Positions 1 to 5,617 of a stretch of 5,617 nt of DNA are shown one piece after another. Both the position numbers and the translations under genes were made by a program. The notes beneath the pieces were generated by a model. It did not search any database, was not told the DNA's origin, and saw only the letters and a program-made list of their open reading frames with translations. Numbering within the stretch: the first letter of the stretch is position 1; each line of letters begins with the position of its first letter. Source of the stretch: Opitutia bacterium (GTDB lineage: Bacteria; Verrucomicrobiota; Verrucomicrobiia; Opitutales; Seribacteraceae); NCBI GenBank assembly GCA_018695085.1, contig JABHOU010000077.1:1-5617 (forward strand). The letters are read 5' to 3'.

Positions 1-1164
1 GACAACTGTAATGGTTGAGACCATTATTATAACAAAAGCATCGGTCTTTGGGATTTTTCGAAGTATTCTGATGCTCGACCATTCGAAAGTTCCCAAGACC
101 ACCATGAACATTACGCCCGTCAGGGCGGCCAAGGGAATTTCCTCAATTAATTTACTGGCAAAGAGAATGAAGGCGAGCAGAAATAACCCAGCAGAAATTC
201 CGGATAAGCGACCCCTTCCACCCGACCTTATGTTAATGATGCTTTGACCGATCATGGCGCATCCGCCCATTCCACCGAAGAAACCGGTAACCACGTTGGC
301 GACTCCCTGTCCTACGCACTCTCGAGTACTGTTTCCTCGTGTCTCGGTGAGTTCATCAATCAAGGTGAGCGTCATCAAGGACTCGATCAAGCCAACTGCA
401 GCGAGGATAACGGCGACCGGTGCAATGAATAGAAAGGTTTCCCATCCGATCGGAATGTCGAAGGATACTATGTTTGGCAAAGAACCCCCGATTGAAGCCA
501 TGTCCATGACTACCAAAGTATCCAGTTCTAGTCCGATGACTAGGCCGCTGACGGATACGATCGCCACGAGGGAGGAGGGGATTTGAGTAGTGAATTTTGG
601 AAGAAAATAAATAATTGCCATGGTGAGCGCAACGAGGCCAAGCATCAGAGATAAGTCATAGCCTGTTAACCATGTGGAATCGTTAGATGTCGGGCTTTCC
701 GTGAACATGGGGAACTGGGCCTCGAAGATGACGATAGCCAGTCCGTTGACAAAACCGAACATGACGGGTTGTGGAATAAGCCTGACGAATCTTCCGAGTT
801 TAAGGCATCCGCATCCGATCTGAATCACGCCCATCAAAATGACGGCGGCAAAGAGGTACTGAACACCCATATTCGGACCCAGTCCCAGTGCTTCTCCCCT
901 TTGGTCTCCTAAAATGACAAAAGAAACCATGATTACGGCAAGTGCTCCCGTTGCTCCCGAAATCATTCCCGGCCTTCCTCCGATTATGGCTGTGATCAAA
1001 CAGACCATGAATGCGGCATATAGGCCGATGATGGGAGTTACTCCTGCAATAATAGCAAAGGCGACCGCCTCCGGTACCAGTGCCAAGGCAACGGTTAAGC
1101 CAGACAACAAATCGTCCTTGGCATGAATCCGGTGACCGAATTTACGATAGATTAATTTAAACAC
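1..1164 (-). CDS. SulP-family inorganic anion transporter, BicA-like subgroup (C-terminus off the left edge)
   Basis: This is an integral inner-membrane protein of the SulP (SLC26) family, which imports sulfate, bicarbonate or other anions by H+ or Na+ coupling. The reverse strand is open for 388 codons and runs off the window. Residues 19-48 form the conserved first helix region (LLSGLTVALALVPEAVAFA), and residues 69-76 (SGATGALA) match the third-helix segment that lines the anion site. Residues 258-275 (GLIESLMTLTLIDELTET) and 297-321 (key pieces GGMGGCAMIGQS and SGGRGRLS) are typical of the BicA-like branch. Many hydrophobic stretches follow the expected pattern. The rest of the membrane domain and any cytoplasmic STAS domain lie outside. 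I chose the GTG at 1164 because it gives a short basic N-terminus just before helix 1. No Shine-Dalgarno is visible, and the frame stays open upstream to a TGA near 1254, so a TTG at about 1224 is an alternative. The substrate cannot be decided from sequence: BicA similarity suggests bicarbonate, but sulfate is equally possible. Confidence 0.9.
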   Translation of the reverse strand, partial: MFKLIYRKFGHRIHAKDDLLSGLTVALALVPEAVAFAIIAGVTPIIGLYAAFMVCLITAIIGGRPGMISGATGALAVIMVSFVILGDQRGEALGLGPNMGVQYLFAAVILMGVIQIGCGCLKLGRFVRLIPQPVMFGFVNGLAIVIFEAQFPMFTESPTSNDSTWLTGYDLSLMLGLVALTMAIIYFLPKFTTQIPSSLVAIVSVSGLVIGLELDTLVVMDMASIGGSLPNIVSFDIPIGWETFLFIAPVAVILAAVGLIESLMTLTLIDELTETRGNSTRECVGQGVANVVTGFFGGMGGCAMIGQSIINIRSGGRGRLSGISAGLFLLAFILFASKLIEEIPLAALTGVMFMVVLGTFEWSSIRILRKIPKTDAFVIIMVSTITVV

Positions 1165-1208
1165 GCTGAGAAATGTGGAAAAAAAAGGGAAGGTTCTAGT
1201 GTACGAAT

Positions 1209-1222
1209 TTTGGAATACCAAA
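1209..1222. repeat. Short inverted repeat TTTGG-AATA-CCAAA in the divergent intergenic region
   Basis: The arms are perfect 5-base inverted repeats around a 4-base centre, 45 bases upstream of the SulP start. The size and symmetry would suit a dimeric regulator's operator, but an inverted repeat this short can occur by chance. Function is inference only. Confidence 0.25.
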
Positions 1223-1264
1223 TGAGGCGCTCCACCAAAAGCAGCGACCACTCACACCATTGCC

Positions 1265-1299
1265 GAAATCATCCCAAAGGATCAGTAATATATGATTTC
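1265..1299. promoter_or_regulatory. Perfect 8-base inverted repeat (GAAATCAT/ATGATTTC), candidate operator or hairpin
   Basis: GAAATCAT at 1265-1272 is exactly complementary to ATGATTTC at 1292-1299, with a 19-base spacer. The half-sites are 27 bases apart centre to centre. The element lies near the middle of the 228-base gap between the divergent SulP and MYG1 genes, about 100 bases from each start. It could bind a regulator serving both promoters, or form a weak hairpin in the MYG1 leader. No run of T follows, so it is not a terminator. The right arm contains TATGAT, which resembles a -10 box, but no acceptable -35 lies at the right distance. Confidence 0.35.
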
Positions 1300-1392
1300 T
1301 CCTGTTGGAACAAGAAGATCTTTGTTTTGCCCTGTATTCTTGGACATTTTCAATTCGACAATGGAAATTTCGAAGTTCAGCGTGATTTCCTT

Positions 1393-2256
1393 ATGATTCA
1401 ATTTATCGTTACTCATCCCGGCGGCGCTCACAAAGACGAATTTCTTGCCTGTGCCGTTCTTCTTTCCCAAAAGGAATTGCCTATTTTTCGTCGCGAACCT
1501 TCCGAAGCTGATTTGGCTGATGAAACAATTGCGGTCCTCGACGTTGGAGGCGAACACGACCCGGAACGCAGCAACTTCGACCATCACCAGTTCCCGCGTG
1601 ACATTGAACCAACCTGCGCCTTGTCTCTAGTGCTTCAGCATCTTGGGCTTTATGAGGATGCTCGAGAGTTTTGTACGTGGTTGGAGGTCGCTGAGCGATT
1701 CGATTGTCGAGGTCCAAACGATACTGCCGAGTGGTTAGGGGTTGACCGGGAAACCATGGGTAAACTGAATTCACCACTCGACATCACTTTATTAAAGAGT
1801 TTCGGCAAACAGACCGAGCACCATCCGGGTGAACCCATTTGGGAAGTGATGAGAATGATCGGAACCGACTTGGTCGAATACCTGACGTCTTTACGTTCCC
1901 GTTTGGATTTCGTTGCCCGACATTGCGAAGTCTGGACGATGAAGGAAGGAGATGGAGGCTGGAAAGTTCTTTTTTTGCCTCATACGGAATCCCCGCCCGA
2001 AGAAGTATCAAGTGCCTTGGGTTGGCACGTCAAGGCACTCGGGTTAGAGGAGGAGGTCCTAGCCTTGGTCTATCCGGACAGCAGGGGAGAAGGCTACGGG
2101 ATGCGGCGTTTCAACGACGATCAACGCCTAGACTTCACTGAATTGGAAGAAGAAGCGGATATTCGTTTCGCACACGCTCGTGGATTCATTGCCAAGACAT
2201 CGAGCACGGAGATTGAAAGATTGAAAACTCTCGTATCGAAAGCATACCGAGGATAA
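1393..2256 (+). CDS. MYG1-family (UPF0160) putative metal-dependent hydrolase/exonuclease
   Basis: The 287-residue protein matches the MYG1/UPF0160 family, related to DHH-type phosphoesterases. Eukaryotic MYG1 is a 3'-5' RNA exonuclease; bacterial members are little characterised. The N-terminus carries the signature THPGGAHKDEF (residues 7-17), with H8, H13 and D15 as probable metal ligands. DVGGEHDPERSNFDHHQF (residues 50-67) adds D50 and the D63-H64-H65 motif. The C-terminal GFIAKTSSTEIERL (residues 264-277) is also typical, and the length is normal for a bacterial member. There is no signal peptide or membrane segment, so it should be cytoplasmic. I placed the start at ATG 1393 because the family motif begins seven residues later. 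The frame is open upstream to a TTG at 1210, but those 61 extra residues look like no conserved domain. It stands alone: divergent from the SulP gene and convergent with the ABC-F gene. The family assignment is firm; nuclease activity is inferred from the eukaryotic relative. Confidence 0.9.
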   Translation: MIQFIVTHPGGAHKDEFLACAVLLSQKELPIFRREPSEADLADETIAVLDVGGEHDPERSNFDHHQFPRDIEPTCALSLVLQHLGLYEDAREFCTWLEVAERFDCRGPNDTAEWLGVDRETMGKLNSPLDITLLKSFGKQTEHHPGEPIWEVMRMIGTDLVEYLTSLRSRLDFVARHCEVWTMKEGDGGWKVLFLPHTESPPEEVSSALGWHVKALGLEEEVLALVYPDSRGEGYGMRRFNDDQRLDFTELEEEADIRFAHARGFIAKTSSTEIERLKTLVSKAYRG

Positions 2257-2313
2257 CAACAGCTTCCCGCTTCTGAATGCTTCTACGCATGTGCAATTTG
2301 AAGAGACTGTCGA
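2257..2313. other. Convergent intergenic gap without a recognisable terminator
   Basis: These 57 bases separate the stop codons of the MYG1 and ABC-F genes. I see only a 4-base stem (ATGC at 2277-2280, GCAT at 2287-2290) and three scattered GCTTC words, with no GC-rich stem followed by a T run on either strand. Transcription may end by Rho or by collision of the two converging transcripts. Confidence 0.5.
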
Positions 2314-4257
2314 TCAGCTGTCGGCCTCGAGTTTGAGAAGGTTTTCGGTTTCTATATCCCACTCGTAATTTTTTTCGCTTAATTTTTTAGCGATACGGGC
2401 GGCTTTAACGTTCAGTTCCTTCGCCTTGTCGGGGTCGGAATAGGAATCCGGGTCTTCCAACAGTTTGGTTATCTCTGATTGATCTTCCTCCAAGGCTAGG
2501 ATTTCCGATTCAAGTTTGGTTACGCGTTTCCTGATTTCCTTTCGATTAGCAGACTCGATTTTTCTTTTTTCAGCTCCGACTCGCCTTCTTTCCTTGGCGT
2601 TAATAATCTTTGTCTTTTCCTCTGCTTTTTTGGAGGGTTCAGGACTTGCATTCTTCAGTCCTGCGACTAATCCCCCCTGCTCTGACATTGCACCGGATTT
2701 TCTCAGGTAGTAATCGTAATCCCCAGCGTAGGGGGTGATTTTCCCAGTCTCGATTTGTATGGTGTGCTCAGCGATTGCTCGGATGAAGTGCACGTCGTGA
2801 CTCACGAATACGATGGTGCCTGTATAGCTTTTAAGAGCTTTGATGAAGGCATCAATACTCGGCATGTCGAGGTGTGTGGTCGGTTCGTCCAGTAGAAGCA
2901 GGTTTGGAGGGGCGAGCAGTAACTTGATCAAGGCCAAGCGACTTTTTTCGCCTCCACTCAAGACTTTCACTTTTTTGAAGACATCGTCTCCCCGAAAGAG
3001 AAACGCCCCCATAAGGGTGCGGACATTTACTTCGGTCATGTCGTTCTCTACCCGTTCCATGGCCTCTTCCAATGCGGTTCTTTCGAGATTGAGAACTTCG
3101 ACCCTCTGCTGGGAAAAATAGCCTACTTCGACATTGTGACCGAGTTCGCAGGATCCGCTCTGAATCGGGACGATTCCTCCAAGTATTTTAAGGAGGGTGG
3201 ATTTCCCCGCCCCATTGGGTCCTACCAGGACGATGCGTTGGTGTTTTTCAACTTCCAAATTGAGATCTTTATAGACAACGAGTTCGTCATAAGCTTGGCG
3301 TACCGTTTTGCAGGTAACTACCCTTTGACCGCTGCGCTGGGGTTGAGGAAACTGAAAGGCGATGGTGGCAGCTGCGCTTTCGGGAGCCTCGATACGCTCC
3401 ATTTTTTCCAGTTGCTTGATCCTAGCCTGAGCCTGTGTCGCTTTAGAGGCTTTTGCACGAAAACGTCTGATGAATGACTCTAGATGTGCAATCTCGCGCT
3501 GTTGGTTTTGATAGGCAGCCATATGCTGGGCTTCACGTTCGGCTTTTTGTACGAGGTAGTTCTCATAATTTCCGTTGTAGCGGTGAAGCTTCCTGTGGCT
3601 AATTTCTACTATGCCGTCGCAAATGCCATTGAGGAATTCTCTGTCGTGCGAAATGGTGAGAATGACTCCCGAATATCGATTGAGTTGCCCTTGAAACCAG
3701 CCGAGGGTTTCAAGGTCCAGATGGTTAGTGGGTTCATCGAGCATGAGCAGGTCGGGTTCCATCACCAAGAGCCGAGCTATGTGCGCCCGCATGATCCATC
3801 CGCCGCTTAATGTATGTGCGGGTTTGTCGAAGTCCTCCGGACGAAACGCTAACCCCGCTAGGATTCGCTTGGCTTTGGCTTCGAGGTGATGCCCATCCAG
3901 TTCTACGAATTTTTCCAATGCCTCAAATCTTTCGGGAGCATCGTGTTCCTCGAATTTGCGAAGGGTAAGGAAAATACTTTCCAGTTCAGGAGAGATGGAG
4001 GTAGCCAGTTCTATTACGGTTTCTTCACCGGTGGGAGCACTTTCCTGAGGCAAGAAACCAATCCGGGTGCCCCGTTCCACTTCGATTTTTCCAGCGTCTG
4101 GTTCAGCGGCACCAAGGATGATGGAGAAGAGCGTAGTTTTGCCGGTGCCGTTGGGACCCACGAGACCGACTCGATCCCCGCTTAGTAATCGAAGCGAAAC
4201 CTCGGTGAAAAGTGTCTGAGGGCCAAAACCTTTGCTGACTTGAGATATTGTTAGCAT
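2314..4257 (-). CDS. ABC-F family ATPase with two nucleotide-binding domains, YheS/Uup-like
   Basis: This 647-residue soluble protein has two ABC ATPase domains and no membrane segment, the architecture of ABC-F proteins. These bind the ribosomal E site and help stalled or specialised translation. Domain 1 has Walker A GPNGTGKT (34-41), signature LSGGW (150-154), Walker B LLMLDEPTNHLD (170-181) and switch SHD (203-205). The charged linker at about 232-312 includes FRAKASKATQAQARIKQLEKME, here split as FRAKASKAT then QAQARIKQLEKME, the P-site tRNA-interaction region. Domain 2 has Walker A GPNGAGKST (346-354), signature LSGGE (433-437), Walker B LLLLDEPTTHLD (453-464) and switch SHD (486-488). 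Both catalytic glutamates are present. Residues about 540-640 form a Lys/Glu-rich coiled coil. LSGGW in domain 1 and the ~640-residue length resemble E. coli YheS. In domain 2 the usual DEPTNHLD reads DEPTTHLD. I start at ATG 4257, where homologues begin, not at the in-frame TTG at 4281. A general translation factor is more likely than antibiotic resistance. Confidence 0.95.
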   Translation of the reverse strand: MLTISQVSKGFGPQTLFTEVSLRLLSGDRVGLVGPNGTGKTTLFSIILGAAEPDAGKIEVERGTRIGFLPQESAPTGEETVIELATSISPELESIFLTLRKFEEHDAPERFEALEKFVELDGHHLEAKAKRILAGLAFRPEDFDKPAHTLSGGWIMRAHIARLLVMEPDLLMLDEPTNHLDLETLGWFQGQLNRYSGVILTISHDREFLNGICDGIVEISHRKLHRYNGNYENYLVQKAEREAQHMAAYQNQQREIAHLESFIRRFRAKASKATQAQARIKQLEKMERIEAPESAAATIAFQFPQPQRSGQRVVTCKTVRQAYDELVVYKDLNLEVEKHQRIVLVGPNGAGKSTLLKILGGIVPIQSGSCELGHNVEVGYFSQQRVEVLNLERTALEEAMERVENDMTEVNVRTLMGAFLFRGDDVFKKVKVLSGGEKSRLALIKLLLAPPNLLLLDEPTTHLDMPSIDAFIKALKSYTGTIVFVSHDVHFIRAIAEHTIQIETGKITPYAGDYDYYLRKSGAMSEQGGLVAGLKNASPEPSKKAEEKTKIINAKERRRVGAEKRKIESANRKEIRKRVTKLESEILALEEDQSEITKLLEDPDSYSDPDKAKELNVKAARIAKKLSEKNYEWDIETENLLKLEADS

Positions 4258-4316
4258 TTGAGTCGGGCACAGATTCGACAAACTCAGCCTATAGGCAAAG
4301 CAAAAAATCAGTCCTT

Positions 4317-4344
4317 TTGTTTATGCGTAAATTCTTCCTATGCT
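4317..4344 (+). promoter_or_regulatory. Candidate sigma70-like promoter for the isomerase-sulfatase pair
   Basis: TTGTTT at 4317-4322 and TATGCT at 4339-4344 are separated by 16 bases and point toward the gene starting at 4414. Agreement with consensus is partial (3 of 6 and 4 of 6). A start site near 4351 would give a leader of roughly 60 bases. The call rests on position and sequence resemblance only. Confidence 0.3.
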
Positions 4345-4349
4345 TTCAA
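4320..4349 (-). promoter_or_regulatory. Candidate sigma70-like promoter for the ABC-F gene
   Basis: On the reverse strand TTGAAA (4349-4344) and CATAAA (4325-4320) are 18 bases apart, with 5 of 6 and 4 of 6 consensus matches. The element points toward the ABC-F start at 4257, giving a leader of about 55 bases. It overlaps the plus-strand candidate almost completely, so polymerase binding on one strand would exclude the other if both are real. Confidence 0.35.
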
Positions 4350-4413
4350 GTGTCTGCCGAAGGTTTTCAAAAAAAGTTGCCAAGAGCTGAATGCGCTCTA
4401 ATCGATAGAGTTC

Positions 4414-5283
4414 ATGAATCGACGATCCTTTATCTATCAGGCATTTGGCGTGAGCCTCAGTCTCCCTATACTTGCCCGCCCCTCCCGGGTTCCCTATCTC
4501 GATCAAATCGGTCTCCAGCTCTATACCCTTCGAAACCCCATTGCCCAGGATCTGTCGAAGACCATCGATGCAGTGGCGAGTATTGGCTACAAGCAGGTTG
4601 AACCATATGGCTTCCCTTCGCCGCAAACCATGGAAATGATTAAGCGAGCAAGAGGTCAAGGGATGCAGGTGAACTCCAGTCACTTTACTTGGGACTCGCT
4701 GCTTCATCCTGAAAAAAAAGGCATTAAGCCATTCGGTGATGTTCTCGAACTTGCTCGAAAACACGGACTCACCGACTTGGTGGTCCCTTATCTCAGTGCT
4801 CAGGATCGTCAAAATCTTGCCGGATATGAAAAGACGGCCGATGCCTTGAACAGGGGAGCCGACCAAGCTAAGAAAGCAGGGATTCGCTTGGCCTACCACA
4901 ACCATGCTTTTGAATTCAAACCAATGAACAAGGGCAAGACGGGGTTCGACGTATTCATAGAGCGCTTTTCCCCTGACATGTTCTTCGAAGTCGATGTTTT
5001 CTGGGTGAAAGTAGGTGGAGTGGATCCGGTGGCCCAACTCGAAAAGCTCAAGAATCGCGTTTCCCAAGTGCACCTCAAGGATTTGAAAAAAGGGTCGATT
5101 TGCCCGAATTACGGAAAGGTTGAACCTGACGCGTTTGAGGAAATCGGGGACGGAATGATTCCCATGGTTCCAGTGATGAAGGCGGCTCTAGCTTGTGGGG
5201 TAAAACATTGTCACGTCGAACAGGATCATTCGCCTTCCCCGCTGAAGAGCGTTCGCAAAAGCCTGAAATATCTCAATTCCTAA
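4414..5283 (+). CDS. Exported sugar isomerase/epimerase-like TIM-barrel protein (AP_endonuc_2 superfamily)
   Basis: The 289-residue protein belongs to the xylose-isomerase-like TIM-barrel superfamily, usually annotated as sugar phosphate isomerase/epimerase. Visible markers, in order, are IGLQLYTLR (32-40, strand 1), GYKQVEPYG (58-66, with E63), SSHFTW (88-93), AYHNHAFEF (160-168), FFEVDVFWV (190-198, E192/D194), QVHLKDLKKG (218-227, H220/K222/D223) and HVEQDH (267-272, E269). The E, D and H residues in these strands are the expected divalent-metal ligands. The N-terminus MNRRSFIYQ, then a hydrophobic stretch to residue 21, fits a twin-arginine (Tat) signal, so the enzyme probably folds in the cytoplasm and works in the periplasm. 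The start is ATG 4414, which is needed for that leader; no good Shine-Dalgarno precedes it. The stop overlaps the sulfatase start, indicating an operon. Exported members of this superfamily often act on free or keto-sugars rather than sugar phosphates, and some cleave 3-keto-glycosides. The exact reaction is unknown. Confidence 0.88.
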   Translation: MNRRSFIYQAFGVSLSLPILARPSRVPYLDQIGLQLYTLRNPIAQDLSKTIDAVASIGYKQVEPYGFPSPQTMEMIKRARGQGMQVNSSHFTWDSLLHPEKKGIKPFGDVLELARKHGLTDLVVPYLSAQDRQNLAGYEKTADALNRGADQAKKAGIRLAYHNHAFEFKPMNKGKTGFDVFIERFSPDMFFEVDVFWVKVGGVDPVAQLEKLKNRVSQVHLKDLKKGSICPNYGKVEPDAFEEIGDGMIPMVPVMKAALACGVKHCHVEQDHSPSPLKSVRKSLKYLNS

Positions 5284-5285
5284 TG
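5281..5285 (+). promoter_or_regulatory. TAATG stop-start overlap between isomerase and sulfatase genes
   Basis: The TAA stop of the isomerase-like gene (5281-5283) shares its last base with the ATG of the sulfatase gene (5283-5285). No ribosome binding site precedes this ATG, so translation of the sulfatase probably depends on ribosomes finishing the upstream gene. The arrangement points to a single transcript and linked expression. Confidence 0.75.
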
Positions 5286-5617
5286 AAGCGGACGATTCTT
5301 GCCATTTTTGTTGTTCTGTGTCTTTCGGCTCAGTCCAAAGTTAAAAACGTCCTGCTCATCGTTTCCGACGATCTCAAGGCGGATGCCGTGGGCTGCTATG
5401 GCAACAAGTTAGCCCAAACACCTCACCTCGACCAATTGGCGAAGGAGGGGACGCTCTTCCGCAACGCCTATTGCCAGGGCACCGTGTGCAGGCCGTCTCG
5501 GGCAAGCTTCATGCGTGGCCGCCGCCAAGGGGGGAAGGGCATTACCTGGGGCGAGCACTTCCGCAAGAATGGTTTTTCCAGCACGCGGGTGGGGAAGATA
5601 TTTCACATGCGCGTTCC
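5283..5617 (+). CDS. Exported type I sulfatase, iduronate-2-sulfatase-like (C-terminus off the right edge)
   Basis: The first 111 codons of a formylglycine-dependent arylsulfatase-family enzyme, which hydrolyses sulfate esters, typically on polysaccharides. Residues 1-16 form a Sec signal peptide: basic MKR, a hydrophobic core ILAIFVVLCL, and a likely cut after LSA. The mature part opens with NVLLIVSDDLKAD (22-34), where D29 and D30 are the calcium ligands. TPHLDQLAKEGTLF (46-59) follows, then CRPSR (69-73), the C-x-P-S-R site whose Cys69 is oxidised to formylglycine and whose Arg73 is part of the active site. TRVGKIFHMRVP near the edge is typical of sulfatases abundant in Planctomycetota and Verrucomicrobiota. 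Full-length relatives have roughly 450-520 residues, so about three quarters is missing. A formylglycine-generating enzyme must be encoded elsewhere. From about 5400 on, GC content is clearly above that of the neighbouring genes. The family is certain; the substrate is not. Confidence 0.93.
   Translation, partial: MKRTILAIFVVLCLSAQSKVKNVLLIVSDDLKADAVGCYGNKLAQTPHLDQLAKEGTLFRNAYCQGTVCRPSRASFMRGRRQGGKGITWGEHFRKNGFSSTRVGKIFHMRV

Noticed and set aside
11..1126. Several plus-strand open frames of 60-110 codons at the left end
   Set aside because: They are antisense to the SulP coding frame, which is continuous and carries family motifs throughout.
1210..1392. N-terminal extension of the MYG1 gene to a TTG at 1210
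   Set aside because: The 61 added residues resemble no domain, the MYG1 signature begins right after the ATG at 1393, and the extension would swallow the putative regulatory repeats.
2277..2290. Possible terminator hairpin ATGC-TTCTAC-GCAT between the convergent genes
   Set aside because: The stem has only four pairs, half of them A-T, and no T run follows on either strand.
4258..4281. Eight-residue extension of the ABC-F protein to a TTG at 4281
   Set aside because: ABC-F homologues begin at the position of the ATG at 4257, and neither codon has a ribosome binding site to favour the longer form.
4321..5073. A 250-codon open frame on the minus strand, antisense to the isomerase-like gene
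   Set aside because: It shows no recognisable family motif and lies wholly opposite a gene with clear TIM-barrel motifs; it is best explained as a codon-bias shadow.
5316..5321. Possible lipoprotein attachment at Cys13 of the sulfatase leader
   Set aside because: The residues before Cys (V-V-L) lack the small residue required at -1, so ordinary signal-peptidase cleavage after Ala16 is more likely.

Overview
The window looks like chromosomal DNA of a marine or environmental bacterium of the PVC group, most likely Verrucomicrobiota and less likely Planctomycetota. This is inferred from gene content: a BicA-like SulP anion transporter, a MYG1-family protein, a YheS-like ABC-F ATPase, and an exported xylose-isomerase-like TIM-barrel protein directly coupled to a formylglycine-type sulfatase. 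GC content is moderate in most of the window, and none of the five gene starts has a convincing Shine-Dalgarno sequence. No rRNA, tRNA, CRISPR array, insertion sequence or phage gene was seen.

Layout, left to right. Positions 1-1164 (minus strand) hold the N-terminal 388 codons of a SulP transporter whose C-terminus lies beyond the left edge. A 228-base divergent intergenic region (1165-1392) contains two inverted repeats that could be operators. Positions 1393-2256 (plus) encode a complete MYG1-family (UPF0160) putative metal-dependent hydrolase or nuclease. After a 57-base convergent gap, 2314-4257 (minus) encodes a complete two-domain ABC-F ATPase with a C-terminal coiled coil. A second divergent intergenic region (4258-4413) carries overlapping promoter-like elements on both strands. 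Positions 4414-5283 (plus) encode a TIM-barrel sugar isomerase/epimerase-like protein with a twin-arginine-type leader. Its stop codon overlaps the start of a sulfatase gene (5283 to the right edge, truncated).

Functionally there are two unrelated groups. The left three genes are single housekeeping or transport functions in alternating orientation: anion uptake, a probable nucleic-acid hydrolase, and a ribosome-associated ATPase. The right-hand pair forms an operon that probably continues past the edge. Both products carry export signals, which suggests degradation of sulfated carbohydrate in the periplasm, with the sulfatase removing sulfate esters and the TIM-barrel enzyme acting on the sugar. 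I found no clearly new system here. The points most worth a second look are the coupled exported isomerase-sulfatase pair, the sharp GC rise inside the sulfatase gene, and the perfect 8-base inverted repeat upstream of the MYG1 and SulP genes.
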